Assembly (NCBI GenBank): GCA_037444005.1
Contig: JBBING010000036.1
Location: 1 to 21,815, forward strand
From: DATLZC01 sp037444005
Lineage (GTDB): Bacteria > Chloroflexota > Dehalococcoidia > DSTF01 > JACRBR01
Reading direction: 5' to 3'
Length of the DNA: 21,815 nucleotides
Both the position numbers and the translations under genes were made by a program. Of this stretch, positions 7,784 through 15,557 are shown in pieces. The number at the start of each line of letters is the position of its first letter. The first letter of the stretch is position 1. The notes below the pieces were generated by a model. The model saw only the letters and a list, made by a program, of their open reading frames with translations, was not told where the DNA came from and did not search any database.

Positions 7784-7812
7784 GCGATCGCACTACATCG
7801 CGATCGCACTAC
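7784..7812. repeat. 16-bp-period tandem repeat at a promoter
   Basis: GCGATCGCACTAC occurs at 7784-7796 and again at 7800-7812, identical and 16 bp apart, with ATC between. Each copy contains the palindrome GCGATCGC. On the minus strand the copies start inside the -10 hexamer of the predicted promoter (7810-7838) and run across its start site, an arrangement typical of repressor binding. Confidence 0.7.
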
Positions 7813-8090
7813 CTAGCCCATACACCGACCGTTGTCAAACCGCTTGCGTTCCGCATCGCCGGGCGCGGCGCTCGCGAGGAGCTAACGCCCCTGGCGGCCC
7901 CGCCCCACGTCTCCAGGCCGGCGCCGAGCCTTCGCAGCGCTCGCCCGACATGGCGCGCCAGCAGGCGCAGGGACGGCGCCTGGCGAGGCCGTCGAGGAGG
8001 CCGCGACCGAGGGGGCGCGCGCTCACGCTCGGGTGCGCGCTCCAGCCGGAACTCGCGAAGCTTCTCCTCCGTGTAGAGCAGCGCCAGCAT
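7809..8090 (-). CDS. Small protein, paralogue 2 of a local pair
   Basis: A 93-aa basic protein starting MLALLYTEEKLREFRLERAP. A charged N-terminal helix and an Arg/Pro-rich linker are followed by GRALRRLGAGLETWGGAA, the same motif as in paralogue 1. Its tail after the motif is about 27 residues longer and overlaps the promoter of paralogue 1, so the last residues may not be under protein-level selection. ATG 8090 has GGAGG five nt upstream; ATG 8102 is possible but has its GGAGG only one base away. It starts 33 nt after the ArsR-type gene and is probably cotranscribed with it. The function is unknown. Confidence 0.6.
   Translation of the reverse strand: MLALLYTEEKLREFRLERAPERERAPPRSRPPRRPRQAPSLRLLARHVGRALRRLGAGLETWGGAARGVSSSRAPRPAMRNASGLTTVGVWAR
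7810..7838 (-). promoter_or_regulatory. Promoter for the small gene at 7395-7625
   Basis: Minus strand: TTGACA (7838-7833), a 17-nt spacer and TAGGTA (7815-7810). It lies over the stop codon and 3' end of the preceding small gene and would give a leader of about 175 nt. The perfect -35 makes it credible; the -10 is moderate. Confidence 0.5.
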
Positions 8091-8123
8091 GGCGGCCTCC
8101 ATTCCTCCGGGGCCGGAGCCCGG

Positions 8124-8978
8124 TCACTCTTCGGGCGAGAACAGCTCCAGCGCCGCCGCGAGCCGGTCCCGCGCGGCGGGGTCTACGGTGAAGTACTTCA
8201 TGGCGCCGGCGCGCCGGGCCCGCACCAGCCCGACCGCCTTCAGGTACGACAGATGACGCGAGACCACCGACTGATGCAGTCCCGTGCGCTCGGCGATCTC
8301 CTGTGCGTAGAGCTCTCGCCCGCGCAACAGGCGCAGGATGCGCAGCCGCTGAGCGTCGCCCAGCGCGCGCCAGACCTGAGCGAGCCGGTCCACCTCGAGG
8401 TCGGCCTCGCCGGCGTCGGGCGGAGGGCACGGGTAGTACAGCCCGTGAATGGGCGGCATGTCGGCGCAGGACACGTACGGTCCCATGTCGGGCGAGGGCG
8501 CGAAGATGAAGCGCTCGTAGCGGTCGGGCGCGTCGCTCAGACACGAGATCTGGCGGCCGGTCAGGTCGCGCATCAACCGCTCCACGTCGTCGACTGGCCG
8601 TCCCCGGTGGGCTGCGACGCTGCGTTCCAGACACGGAAGGCGCCGGCGCCATTCGGACGCGTACACGTCGTCGTAGAAGCGCCGGATGAGGGCACTCATG
8701 CGCCGGCGCAGCTCGGCGGGCCGGTCGTACAGGGCGAGCCCAGCCTCTACGTCGCGTCCGGCCGCCTCGAGCGCGGCGCGCACGGCCTCGCGGTCGCTCT
8801 CCGCGCCCTGGGCCGCGGCGCACCACTTGAGCGAGTAGCGGACGCGCCCCTGCACGCCGGGACGGGCGGGGATGTCCCCGACGCCGTCGGGGAGCGCCTC
8901 CACGAACCGGAGCAAGGCGTCGCGATCGTTCCACGCTTCGGGGTCGGCGAACAGGATGTCGTTGAGGGCGCCCATCAC
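8124..8978 (-). CDS. ArsR-family regulator, probably truncated at its N-terminus
   Basis: From GTG 8978 the product is 284 aa. The C-terminal 90 residues are a winged helix: VWRALGDAQRLRILRLLRGR, then the recognition helix LHQSVVSRHLSYLKAVGLV and the wing RRAGAMKYFTVDP. The preceding roughly 190 residues are a helical domain of unknown ligand containing SPDMGPYVSCADMPP and several Cys. In-frame sequence upstream of 8978 still reads like protein (TPYPLPAPPDLLAEIDDLF) back to about 9075, but no ATG, GTG or TTG exists there. The coding signal stops where the hairpin pair 9076-9146 begins, so the original 5' end appears lost. Either a shortened protein starts at 8978 or 8975, or the gene is a relic. 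It probably forms an operon with the small gene at 7809-8090. Confidence 0.75.
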   Translation of the reverse strand: MMGALNDILFADPEAWNDRDALLRFVEALPDGVGDIPARPGVQGRVRYSLKWCAAAQGAESDREAVRAALEAAGRDVEAGLALYDRPAELRRRMSALIRRFYDDVYASEWRRRLPCLERSVAAHRGRPVDDVERLMRDLTGRQISCLSDAPDRYERFIFAPSPDMGPYVSCADMPPIHGLYYPCPPPDAGEADLEVDRLAQVWRALGDAQRLRILRLLRGRELYAQEIAERTGLHQSVVSRHLSYLKAVGLVRARRAGAMKYFTVDPAARDRLAAALELFSPEE

Positions 8979-9075
8979 GCCCGGCTGCTCGCCGGGGAAG
9001 GTGAAGAGGTCGTCGATCTCGGCCAGCAGGTCGGGCGGGGCGGGAAGTGGGTAGGGCGTTCCCGCAAGGCGCGCC

Positions 9076-9146
9076 GGCCACGCTGAAGCGTGGCCTTCAG
9101 GGCTGGAAGGCTCTCCCCCAGTCGAAGGCCACCCTTCAGGGTGGCC
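9076..9146. repeat. Pair of REP-like hairpins
   Basis: Hairpin 1: GGCCACGC (9076-9083), loop TGAA, GCGTGGCC (9088-9095). Hairpin 2: GGCCACCC (9127-9134), loop TTCA, GGGTGGCC (9139-9146). Both have perfect 8-bp stems sharing GGCCAC/GTGGCC ends, and their loops are complementary to each other. A third weaker stem, GCCTTC/GAAGGC, lies between (9094-9112). The layout matches paired REP/BIME units or an IS200/IS605-type end. No transposase gene is present. Confidence 0.65.
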
Positions 9147-9278
9147 GTCCTCGCATGGCCGGACCGGCTGCGCTGGGCGGCGGTGCGGACAAGGGAGCAG
9201 AGATGCTTCGGCCTCCCTCCGGTCGGCCTCAGCGAGACGGCGGCCTTACGAGCCCGCACCGGGCTCGGAGGCCTCGAT
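9147..9278. other. Intergenic spacer without a supported gene
   Basis: The 130 nt between the hairpin pair and the small Cys-tail gene hold no credible open frame, RNA or terminator. The sequence is GC-rich with short inverted GGCC-type words and may be the remainder of the repetitive insertion. Confidence 0.35.
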
Positions 9279-9449
9279 TCAACATCCGGGTTGGCCGGGG
9301 CGATCGCAGCAGTCGCGCGGTGGAATCCGCCACCGCCGGGCGTAGTTCCCCAGGGCGACCCAGAGCCGCTGGAGGAACGGCAGGTCCGAGTTCCGCCAGT
9401 TGGCCCGGACGGCGCGGAGGCTGGGACGCGGTCGGCCTTCGCGTGCCAC
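9279..9449 (-). CDS. 56-aa peptide with a Cys-rich tail
   Basis: GTG 9449 to TGA 9279. The peptide has a basic start, a central amphipathic segment NSDLPFLQRLWVALGNYARR and the ending DCCDRPGQPGC. A GGAG lies 8 nt upstream of GTG, and the gene follows leuD by 12 nt in the operon direction. Small proteins ending in CC-x-x-x-G-x-PGC occur, as far as I recall, in several high-GC bacteria. I know no function; the three Cys suggest metal binding, thiol chemistry or membrane association. The sequence has low base-composition bias relative to random shadow frames, and the context supports a real gene. Confidence 0.65.
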   Translation of the reverse strand: MAREGRPRPSLRAVRANWRNSDLPFLQRLWVALGNYARRWRIPPRDCCDRPGQPGC

Positions 9450-9461
9450 GGGCGTGTCTCC

Positions 9462-9968
9462 TCAACTGGCTCCGGCGAGCCGCTTGCGGGTGTAGGGGAT
9501 GAGGCCGCCCGCCTCGATGAGCTCCAGCATGAACGGCTCGTACGGCTTCGCCTTGAAGGTCCGTTCCGTCGTCAGATTGCGGATGAGGCCTTGCGCCAGG
9601 TCGACCTCGACCTCGTCTCCCGGGTTGATGCCGTCCACCGCCTCGGGCGACTCCAGCACCGGGAGGCCCAGGTTGATGGCGTTCCGGAAGAAGATGCGCG
9701 CGAAGCTCTTGGCGATGACGCAGCTCACTCCGGCGCCTCTGATGCTCATCGGGGCGTGCTCTCGCGACGACCCGCAGCCGAAATTGACGTCCGCGACGAT
9801 GATGTCGCCCGGCTGGACCCGCTTGGCGAAGTCGGGGTCGCCGGGCACGCCTTCCATGCAGTGGCGGCCCAGCTCCTGGGGGTCGGTGGTCACCAGGTAC
9901 TTCGCCGGAATGATCTGATCGGTGTCGATGTGGGCGCCGAACTTGTGCGCCCGTCCTCGCAAGGCCAT
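9462..9968 (-). CDS. leuD: 3-isopropylmalate dehydratase small subunit
   Basis: A 168-aa swivel-domain subunit that joins LeuC to isomerise 2-isopropylmalate to 3-isopropylmalate in leucine synthesis. AHKFGAHIDTDQIIPAKYL at the N-terminus and FGCGSSREHAP near residue 65 are the diagnostic substrate-binding segments. AKSFARIFFRNAINLGLPVL follows. The size is that of the bacterial/archaeal short LeuD type. ATG 9968 is preceded by GAGGAG six nt away, and the gene follows leuC by 18 nt. Confidence 0.95.
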   Translation of the reverse strand: MALRGRAHKFGAHIDTDQIIPAKYLVTTDPQELGRHCMEGVPGDPDFAKRVQPGDIIVADVNFGCGSSREHAPMSIRGAGVSCVIAKSFARIFFRNAINLGLPVLESPEAVDGINPGDEVEVDLAQGLIRNLTTERTFKAKPYEPFMLELIEAGGLIPYTRKRLAGAS

Positions 9969-9986
9969 AGTCGGCTCCTCGTGGTG

Positions 9987-11288
9987 CTACGATCGGCGGG
10001 CCGCCGCGGATCGCTCCCCCTTCCCGACCACTTCCTCCGGGTGCGTGAGCCGGCCCGCGATGGCGGAGGCGGCGGCGACGGCCGGGTTGACTAGGTACGA
10101 CTCGCTCTTGACGTGTCCCATCCGCCCGGGGAAGTTCCGGTTGCTGGTGCTGACGCACCGCTCGCCCTCGGCCAGGACGCCCATGTACCCGCCCAGGCAG
10201 GGGCCGCAGGTGGCCGCGCTCACCGCGCAGCCCGCCTCGGTGAAGACTTCGATGAGCCCCTCCCGCAACGCCTGGAGGTAGATGTCCTGCGTCGCCGGGA
10301 TCACGATGCAGCGCACCCAGGGCGCCACCTTGCGCCCCTTCATGATGGCCGCTGCCTCGCGCAGGTCCTCCATGCGGGCGTTGGTGCAGCTCCCGATGAA
10401 CACCTGGTCAATGCGGAGGTCCAGCTTCGCCGCCTCCGACACCGTCGTGGTGTTGCCGGGGCTGAACGGCATCGACACCGTCGGCTCGATGGTGGACGCG
10501 TCGAACTCGTACGTGGCCGCGTACCGGGCGTCGGGGTCCGGCTCGTAGACCGTCCACGGCCGGCGGGCCCGCGGCCGGACGAACTCGAGGGTCACCTCGT
10601 CGACGGGCATCAGGCCCGCCTTGCCTCCCGCCTCGGCCACCATGTTGGTCATGGTGAACCGCGCATCGATGGAGAGCTCGCGCAGGGCTTCCCCTTCGAA
10701 CTGCATGACCTTGTACGTGGCCCCGTCGGTGCCGATGACCCCGATGGTGTGCAGGATGAGGTCTTTGGATCGGGTCCACGGCCCGAGCCTGCCGTGGTAG
10801 ATGAAGCGCATGGTCTCGGGCACCTTCATCCAGATCTCGCCAGTGGCCATGGCCACGGCGATGTCGGTGCTGCCCATACCGGTAGCGAAGGCGCCCAGCG
10901 CCCCCACGGTGCAGGTGTGAGAGTCGGCCCCGCAGTAGACGTCGCCCGGCACCACGTGCCCCTTGTAGGGCAGCAGGATGTGCTCGATGCCCGCCTGTCC
11001 CTGTTCGTAATAAACGACGCCCGACTCCTTCGCGAACTCCCGCATCTTCTTCGCCTGCTCGGCGGAGGCGATGTCCTTGTTGGGGACGAAGTGGGAGGGC
11101 ACGAAGACGACGCGCTCGGGGTCGAACACGCGGCTCACGCCGAGCCGCCGGAACTGCTCGATGGCGATGGGCGCGGTGACGTCGTTGGCCATCACCACGT
11201 CCACCTTGACGTTGATGAGATCTCCGGGCTCGACCCGGTCCCGGCCGGCGTGCGCGGCCAGGATCTTCTCGGCCATGGTCATGCCCAT
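9987..11288 (-). CDS. leuC: 3-isopropylmalate dehydratase large subunit
   Basis: A 433-aa aconitase-type subunit carrying the 4Fe-4S cluster. Cluster ligands are visible in GSCTNAR (about residue 300) and CGPCLGG (about 360-366). GADSHTCTVGALGAFATGMG near residue 115 is the conserved active-site segment. The start ATG 11288 (MGMTMAEKIL) follows AAAGG; the in-frame ATGs at 11282 and 11276 are alternatives. The frame is open far upstream, but that region encodes the PIN toxin in another frame. It follows the toxin gene by 14 nt and leads into leuD. Confidence 0.95.
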   Translation of the reverse strand: MGMTMAEKILAAHAGRDRVEPGDLINVKVDVVMANDVTAPIAIEQFRRLGVSRVFDPERVVFVPSHFVPNKDIASAEQAKKMREFAKESGVVYYEQGQAGIEHILLPYKGHVVPGDVYCGADSHTCTVGALGAFATGMGSTDIAVAMATGEIWMKVPETMRFIYHGRLGPWTRSKDLILHTIGVIGTDGATYKVMQFEGEALRELSIDARFTMTNMVAEAGGKAGLMPVDEVTLEFVRPRARRPWTVYEPDPDARYAATYEFDASTIEPTVSMPFSPGNTTTVSEAAKLDLRIDQVFIGSCTNARMEDLREAAAIMKGRKVAPWVRCIVIPATQDIYLQALREGLIEVFTEAGCAVSAATCGPCLGGYMGVLAEGERCVSTSNRNFPGRMGHVKSESYLVNPAVAAASAIAGRLTHPEEVVGKGERSAAARRS

Positions 11289-11302
11289 GCGCTCAGGCCT
11301 TT

Positions 11303-11785
11303 CTAGGTCGGCGAGACGTAGTCGCTCAGCCGCAGGTACGGGGGCACCGCCAGCGAGCCGACGCCGCCCGGGACGTACACCTCCGGCATCGCCAGCGACG
11401 CCCGGCGGCAATCGCCGTCGGTGCCCAGGGTCGCGTCGCAGCGCTCGACGGCGCCGGTGGCGAGCACCAGGGCGTCGGGGGCCTTCAGGCCCGAGGCGGC
11501 GCGGATAGCGGCCGCGGCGAGGAGCACCCGCTTGGACACCTCGCTCACCCGCACGTTGGGAAATTGCTCGGCCACGTCCATCACCGTTTCCACCAGCTCC
11601 GGTCGGCCCCGTCGCATGGGGCCGACCAGAAGCTCCAGCAACGCGATCCCGGGGAGCACCAGCTCGATCCTGCCCGCCGCCGCCATCCGGAACGCCTCGC
11701 TCACCAGGTCCCGGTAGGGGCTGGTCTCGTCGAGGTAGTAGATGACGGCGCAGGTGTCCAGGTTGAGCCGCCGAAGGGACCGCAG
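11303..11785 (-). CDS. PIN-domain (VapC-like) toxin
   Basis: A ribonuclease toxin of about 160 aa. The acidic residues of the PIN site are visible: D in LNLDTCAVIYYLDE, E in LPGIALLELLVGP, D in GLKAPDALVLATG and D in LGTDGDCRR. The start is unclear. From the end of the antitoxin gene (11791) there is no in-frame ATG, GTG or TTG before the PIN core. The coordinate given is a CTG at 11785. The only canonical in-frame start is GTG 11914, deep inside the antitoxin gene, giving an N-terminal tail without protein-like character. Translation could depend on a rare start coupled to the antitoxin stop 5 nt upstream. It lies between the antitoxin and leuC. Confidence 0.8.
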   Translation of the reverse strand: MRSLRRLNLDTCAVIYYLDETSPYRDLVSEAFRMAAAGRIELVLPGIALLELLVGPMRRGRPELVETVMDVAEQFPNVRVSEVSKRVLLAAAAIRAASGLKAPDALVLATGAVERCDATLGTDGDCRRASLAMPEVYVPGGVGSLAVPPYLRLSDYVSPT

Positions 11786-11790
11786 GACGT

Positions 11791-12162
11791 CTACGAACCG
11801 AGGCGGCGCTCCCGCTCCTCCCAGCTCTCGCGCTCCTTCCGGATGTAGTCCTCGATCGCCTCCGGCGTCTCGCCGTACACGCCCCTGAGGGCGCCCCGGT
11901 AGCGGGCCACCCACTCCTCGGGCGTCCGCGGCAGCCGTGTGAGCACCAGGTCCTGGCCCCGCCGGCGCACGCTGAGCTTGTCCCCGGGCCGCATGCCCAG
12001 CTCACGCACCATCGCGGCCGGCAGCGTCACCTGATGTTTCCCGCTCAGGGTCACGGTGGCCCGCTCCTCGTCGTCGGCGTCGTCTTCCGTTCCGGCCCGG
12101 TACAGCTCCGTCAGGGCGGCCGCCTCTCGCAGCGCCCGGCCGCGCTTCGGCCCCTCTCCCAT
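11791..12162 (-). CDS. AbrB/MazE-type antitoxin
   Basis: A 123-aa protein. An acidic stretch (TEDDADDEE, about 25-33) precedes the swapped-hairpin DNA-binding domain ATVTLSGKHQVTLPAAMVRE followed by LGMRPGDKLSVRRRGQDLVL (about 35-75). The C-terminal highly charged helix (EAIEDYIRKERESWEERE) is the usual toxin-binding part. ATG 12162 has GGAGG four nt upstream. It lies directly before the PIN gene in a type II toxin-antitoxin arrangement and should repress its own promoter at 12181-12209. The pair is inserted between leuA and leuC. Confidence 0.85.
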   Translation of the reverse strand: MGEGPKRGRALREAAALTELYRAGTEDDADDEERATVTLSGKHQVTLPAAMVRELGMRPGDKLSVRRRGQDLVLTRLPRTPEEWVARYRGALRGVYGETPEAIEDYIRKERESWEERERRLGS

Positions 12163-12180
12163 GGCGCACCTCCGGGCCTT

Positions 12181-12232
12181 ACTTTACCACGCGCCGATCC
12201 GCTTTGCAAGAGCGCCGCATTCTTTGCACGAG
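12181..12232 (-). promoter_or_regulatory. Promoter and direct-repeat operator of the toxin-antitoxin pair
   Basis: Minus strand: TTGCAA (12209-12204), a 17-nt spacer and TAAAGT (12186-12181), giving a short leader to ATG 12162. Two near-identical 11-mers, CTCTTGCAAAG (12212-12202) and CTCGTGCAAAG (12232-12222), lie 20 bp apart, two helical turns, with one over the -35. This is a plausible antitoxin operator. The promoter could also feed leuC and leuD downstream. Confidence 0.6.
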
Positions 12233-12251
12233 CCGCTGTCGCTTGGCGTCC

Positions 12252-13805
12252 TCACGGGTTGGTCCGCACCTCCGCGTCCTTTCGCCGCTGCACCGCCAGC
12301 AGGCGGTTGAGGGCGTTCATGTACGCCTTGGCCGACGCCACGATGATGTCGGTGTCGGCGCCGCGCCCGACGTAGGTCTTGCCTTCCGACTGGATCCGGA
12401 TGGTCACCTCGCCGATGGCGTCGATCCCCTCGGTCACGCTCTTGACGGCGAACTCGGTGAGGGTGTTGGGCACCTGCACGAGGCGGTTGATGGCCTTGTA
12501 CACGGCGTCCACCGGGCCGGTGCCCAGGGCGGCGTCGGCGAGGATCGACCCGTCGGGGGCGATGAGGCGGACCGTGGCCGTGGGCGTGGCGTGGTCGCCG
12601 CAGGTCACCTGCACGAAGTCGAGATGGTACGTCTCGTCGGTGGTGCGCAGCTTGTCGGCGACGATGGCCTCGATATCCCGGTCGTCGATCTCGGGTTTTT
12701 TGTCGGCGAGCTCCTTGAAGGCCATGAAGGCCCGCGACAGCTCCTCCTGGGTGAGCTCGTAGCCTAGCGCTTCGAGCCGCGCCTTGAACCCGTGGCGCCC
12801 CGACAGCTTGCCCAGCACGATCTCGCCGCCGCCGGAGGGCCACCCGATCTCCCGCGCGTCCATGATCTCGTAGGTCTCGCGCATCTTCAGGATCCCGTCC
12901 TGATGGATGCCCGACTGATGGCGGAAGGCGTTGGCCCCGACGATGGCCTTGTTGGGCTGGACGCTCATCCCCGTGAGGTCCGACACCAGCCGGCTCGTCC
13001 GGTAGAGCTCGCGGGTGTTGATGCCCGTCTCGACGCCGAACAGGTCCTTTCGGGTGCGGAGCGCCATCACCACCTCTTCGAGGGAGGCGTTCCCGGCCCG
13101 CTCGCCGATGCCGTTGACGCAGACCTCCACCTGGCGCGCGCCGGCCCGCACCGCCGCCAGCGAGTTGGCGACGGCGAGGCCGAGGTCGTTGTGGCAGTGC
13201 ACCGATACCCGCGCCTTATGGATATTGGGCACGTTCTCCATGATGTCCCGGATGAACTGCCCGAACTCCTCGGGGATGGCGTATCCCACGGTGTCGGGGA
13301 TGTTCACCGTGGTGGCGCCCGCCTCGATGCATTCGGTGAGCATCTGATAGACGTACGCCCGCTCGGACCGGGTGGCGTCCATGGGGCTGAACTCGACGTC
13401 GGAGGTGTACTTCTTCGCCCGCGCCACCATGGCCCGGGCCATCTCGAGCACCTCCTCCCGGTCCTTCTGGAGCTGGTGCATGATGTGGATGTCCGACGAC
13501 GACAGGAAGACGTGGATGCGCGGGTGGGCGGCCTCCTTGAGGGCCTCCCAGCAGGCGTCCACGGCCTCGGGGTTGGCGTGGGCCAGCCCCGCGATCTGGC
13601 ACTCCCGCACCTCGCGGGCGATGGTGCGCACGGCGTCGAAGTCGCCCGGCGAGGAGCGCGGGAAGCCCGCCTCGATGACGTCCACGCCCAGCTTCTGGAG
13701 CTGCAGGGCGATCTCCAGCTTGTCGGCGGTGGTGAGCGCTACGCCCGGCGACTGCTCGCCGTCGCGCAGCGTGGTGTCGAAGATGATGACGCGGTTGTCA
13801 GCCAT
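12252..13805 (-). CDS. leuA: 2-isopropylmalate synthase
   Basis: A 517-aa enzyme that condenses 2-oxoisovalerate with acetyl-CoA, the committed step of leucine synthesis. VIIFDTTLRDGEQSPGVAL at the N-terminus and HCHNDLGLAVANSLA (near residue 200) carry the metal and substrate residues of the TIM barrel. The C-terminal 120 residues form the LeuA allosteric domain (QVTCGDHATPTATVRLIAPD, then GADTDIIVASAKAYMNALNR), so leucine feedback inhibition is expected. The length is that of the common type I enzyme. ATG 13805 has AAGGAGGAA upstream. It follows ilvC after a 129-nt gap that holds a hairpin and a small coupled frame. Confidence 0.95.
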   Translation of the reverse strand: MADNRVIIFDTTLRDGEQSPGVALTTADKLEIALQLQKLGVDVIEAGFPRSSPGDFDAVRTIAREVRECQIAGLAHANPEAVDACWEALKEAAHPRIHVFLSSSDIHIMHQLQKDREEVLEMARAMVARAKKYTSDVEFSPMDATRSERAYVYQMLTECIEAGATTVNIPDTVGYAIPEEFGQFIRDIMENVPNIHKARVSVHCHNDLGLAVANSLAAVRAGARQVEVCVNGIGERAGNASLEEVVMALRTRKDLFGVETGINTRELYRTSRLVSDLTGMSVQPNKAIVGANAFRHQSGIHQDGILKMRETYEIMDAREIGWPSGGGEIVLGKLSGRHGFKARLEALGYELTQEELSRAFMAFKELADKKPEIDDRDIEAIVADKLRTTDETYHLDFVQVTCGDHATPTATVRLIAPDGSILADAALGTGPVDAVYKAINRLVQVPNTLTEFAVKSVTEGIDAIGEVTIRIQSEGKTYVGRGADTDIIVASAKAYMNALNRLLAVQRRKDAEVRTNP

Positions 13806-13934
13806 GACGTTCGGTTCCTCCTTCTCCGAAGCGTGTGTTCGTGCGCTCGTGGGCCCTCCATCCGCCGGCGGCGGACGAGGGCCGGAGAAGGATGAGGGCG
13901 CGCCTGTGCCGTCGACGTCCGCTCATGGTCTTCG

Positions 13935-13938
<4 letters not shown>
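13798..13938 (-). CDS. Possible 46-aa coupled ORF / leader peptide before leuA
   Basis: The ATG at 13938 overlaps the ilvC stop as ATGA, and the frame ends 8 nt inside leuA. The peptide is Arg-rich with the cluster ALILLRP, encoded by CTC-ATC-CTT-CTC. These codons (13896-13885) end one base before the hairpin 13852-13883. Overlap at both ends suggests it may pass ribosomes from ilvC to leuA or act as a leucine-sensing leader. It has no recognisable domain and may be chance. Confidence 0.25.
13852..13883 (-). promoter_or_regulatory. Strong hairpin between ilvC and leuA
   Basis: On the minus strand GGCCCTC plus TCCGCC pair with GGCGGA plus GAGGGCC around a GCC loop, with one small internal loop; this is about 13 bp of mostly G-C stem. 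No T-run follows, so it is not an ordinary intrinsic terminator. It could stabilise mRNA ends, act as an attenuator or reduce read-through into leuA. Confidence 0.55.
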
Positions 13939-14960
<1,022 letters not shown>

Positions 14961-14993
14961 GGCCCTTCCGTCTCCTTCCTCGAGCGCGCCTGC

Positions 14994-15557
14994 CTACAGC
15001 AGGCTTCCCACCTTCGGCTTGCCTTCGCCCGCGGGGCGAAAGCGCTTGTGCGGCTCGCCCTCGATGGGCACGCTGGGGCCGCCGCCGCGCACCATCGCCA
15101 CCGTGCCCGTCCGCACCAGCTCGCGGATCCCGTACGGCCGGAGCATCTCGATGAGGGCGTCCACCTTGTCCTCGGTGCCCGTCACCTCGACGATCAGCGA
15201 ATCGGGCGAGACGTCGACGATGTTGGCGCGGAAGATGTTGGCGACCTCGATGATGGCGCCGCGCGTCCCCGCCGTCGCGTTCACCTTCACCATGGCGAGC
15301 TCGCGGGCCACCATGTCCTCGTGGGTGAGGTCCGTGATCTTCACCACCTCGATGACCTTGTAGAGCTGCTTGGTGACCTGCTCGACGTCGTGCGTCGCGC
15401 CGTCCACGGTGAACGTCATCCGGGACAGCCCGGGGATCTCGCTGTGGCCGACGGCGAGGCTCTCGATGTTGAAGCCCCGCTGGCGCCACTTGCTGGCGAT
15501 GCGGTTCAGGACCCCGGGGCGGTCCTCCACCAGCGCCACGATAGTGTGCTTGCTCAT
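14994..15557 (-). CDS. ilvN: Acetolactate synthase regulatory (small) subunit
   Basis: A 187-aa protein (IlvN/IlvH type) that activates IlvB and confers valine feedback control. Two ACT-type domains are visible: residues 1-75 (HTIVALVEDRPGVLNRIASK, then RGFNIESLAVGHSE) and about 80-160 (REL-AMVKV, then GAIIEVANIFRANIVDVSPD). ATG 15557 overlaps the ilvB stop as ATGA, indicating translational coupling. The frame is open far upstream, but that shadows ilvB. Confidence 0.93.
   Translation of the reverse strand: MSKHTIVALVEDRPGVLNRIASKWRQRGFNIESLAVGHSEIPGLSRMTFTVDGATHDVEQVTKQLYKVIEVVKITDLTHEDMVARELAMVKVNATAGTRGAIIEVANIFRANIVDVSPDSLIVEVTGTEDKVDALIEMLRPYGIRELVRTGTVAMVRGGGPSVPIEGEPHKRFRPAGEGKPKVGSLL

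Noticed and set aside
7784..7812. The tandem GCGATCGC copies as a CRISPR array or HIP1-type iteration
   Set aside because: There are only two copies with a 3-nt spacer, and no dense GCGATCGC iteration is seen elsewhere in the window.
8023..9081. A minus-strand frame over the ArsR-type gene with GTG 9081, as evidence for a frameshifted start
   Set aside because: Its sequence there is Arg/Pro-rich shadow. The true frame already reads protein-like up to the hairpins, so no frameshift is needed.
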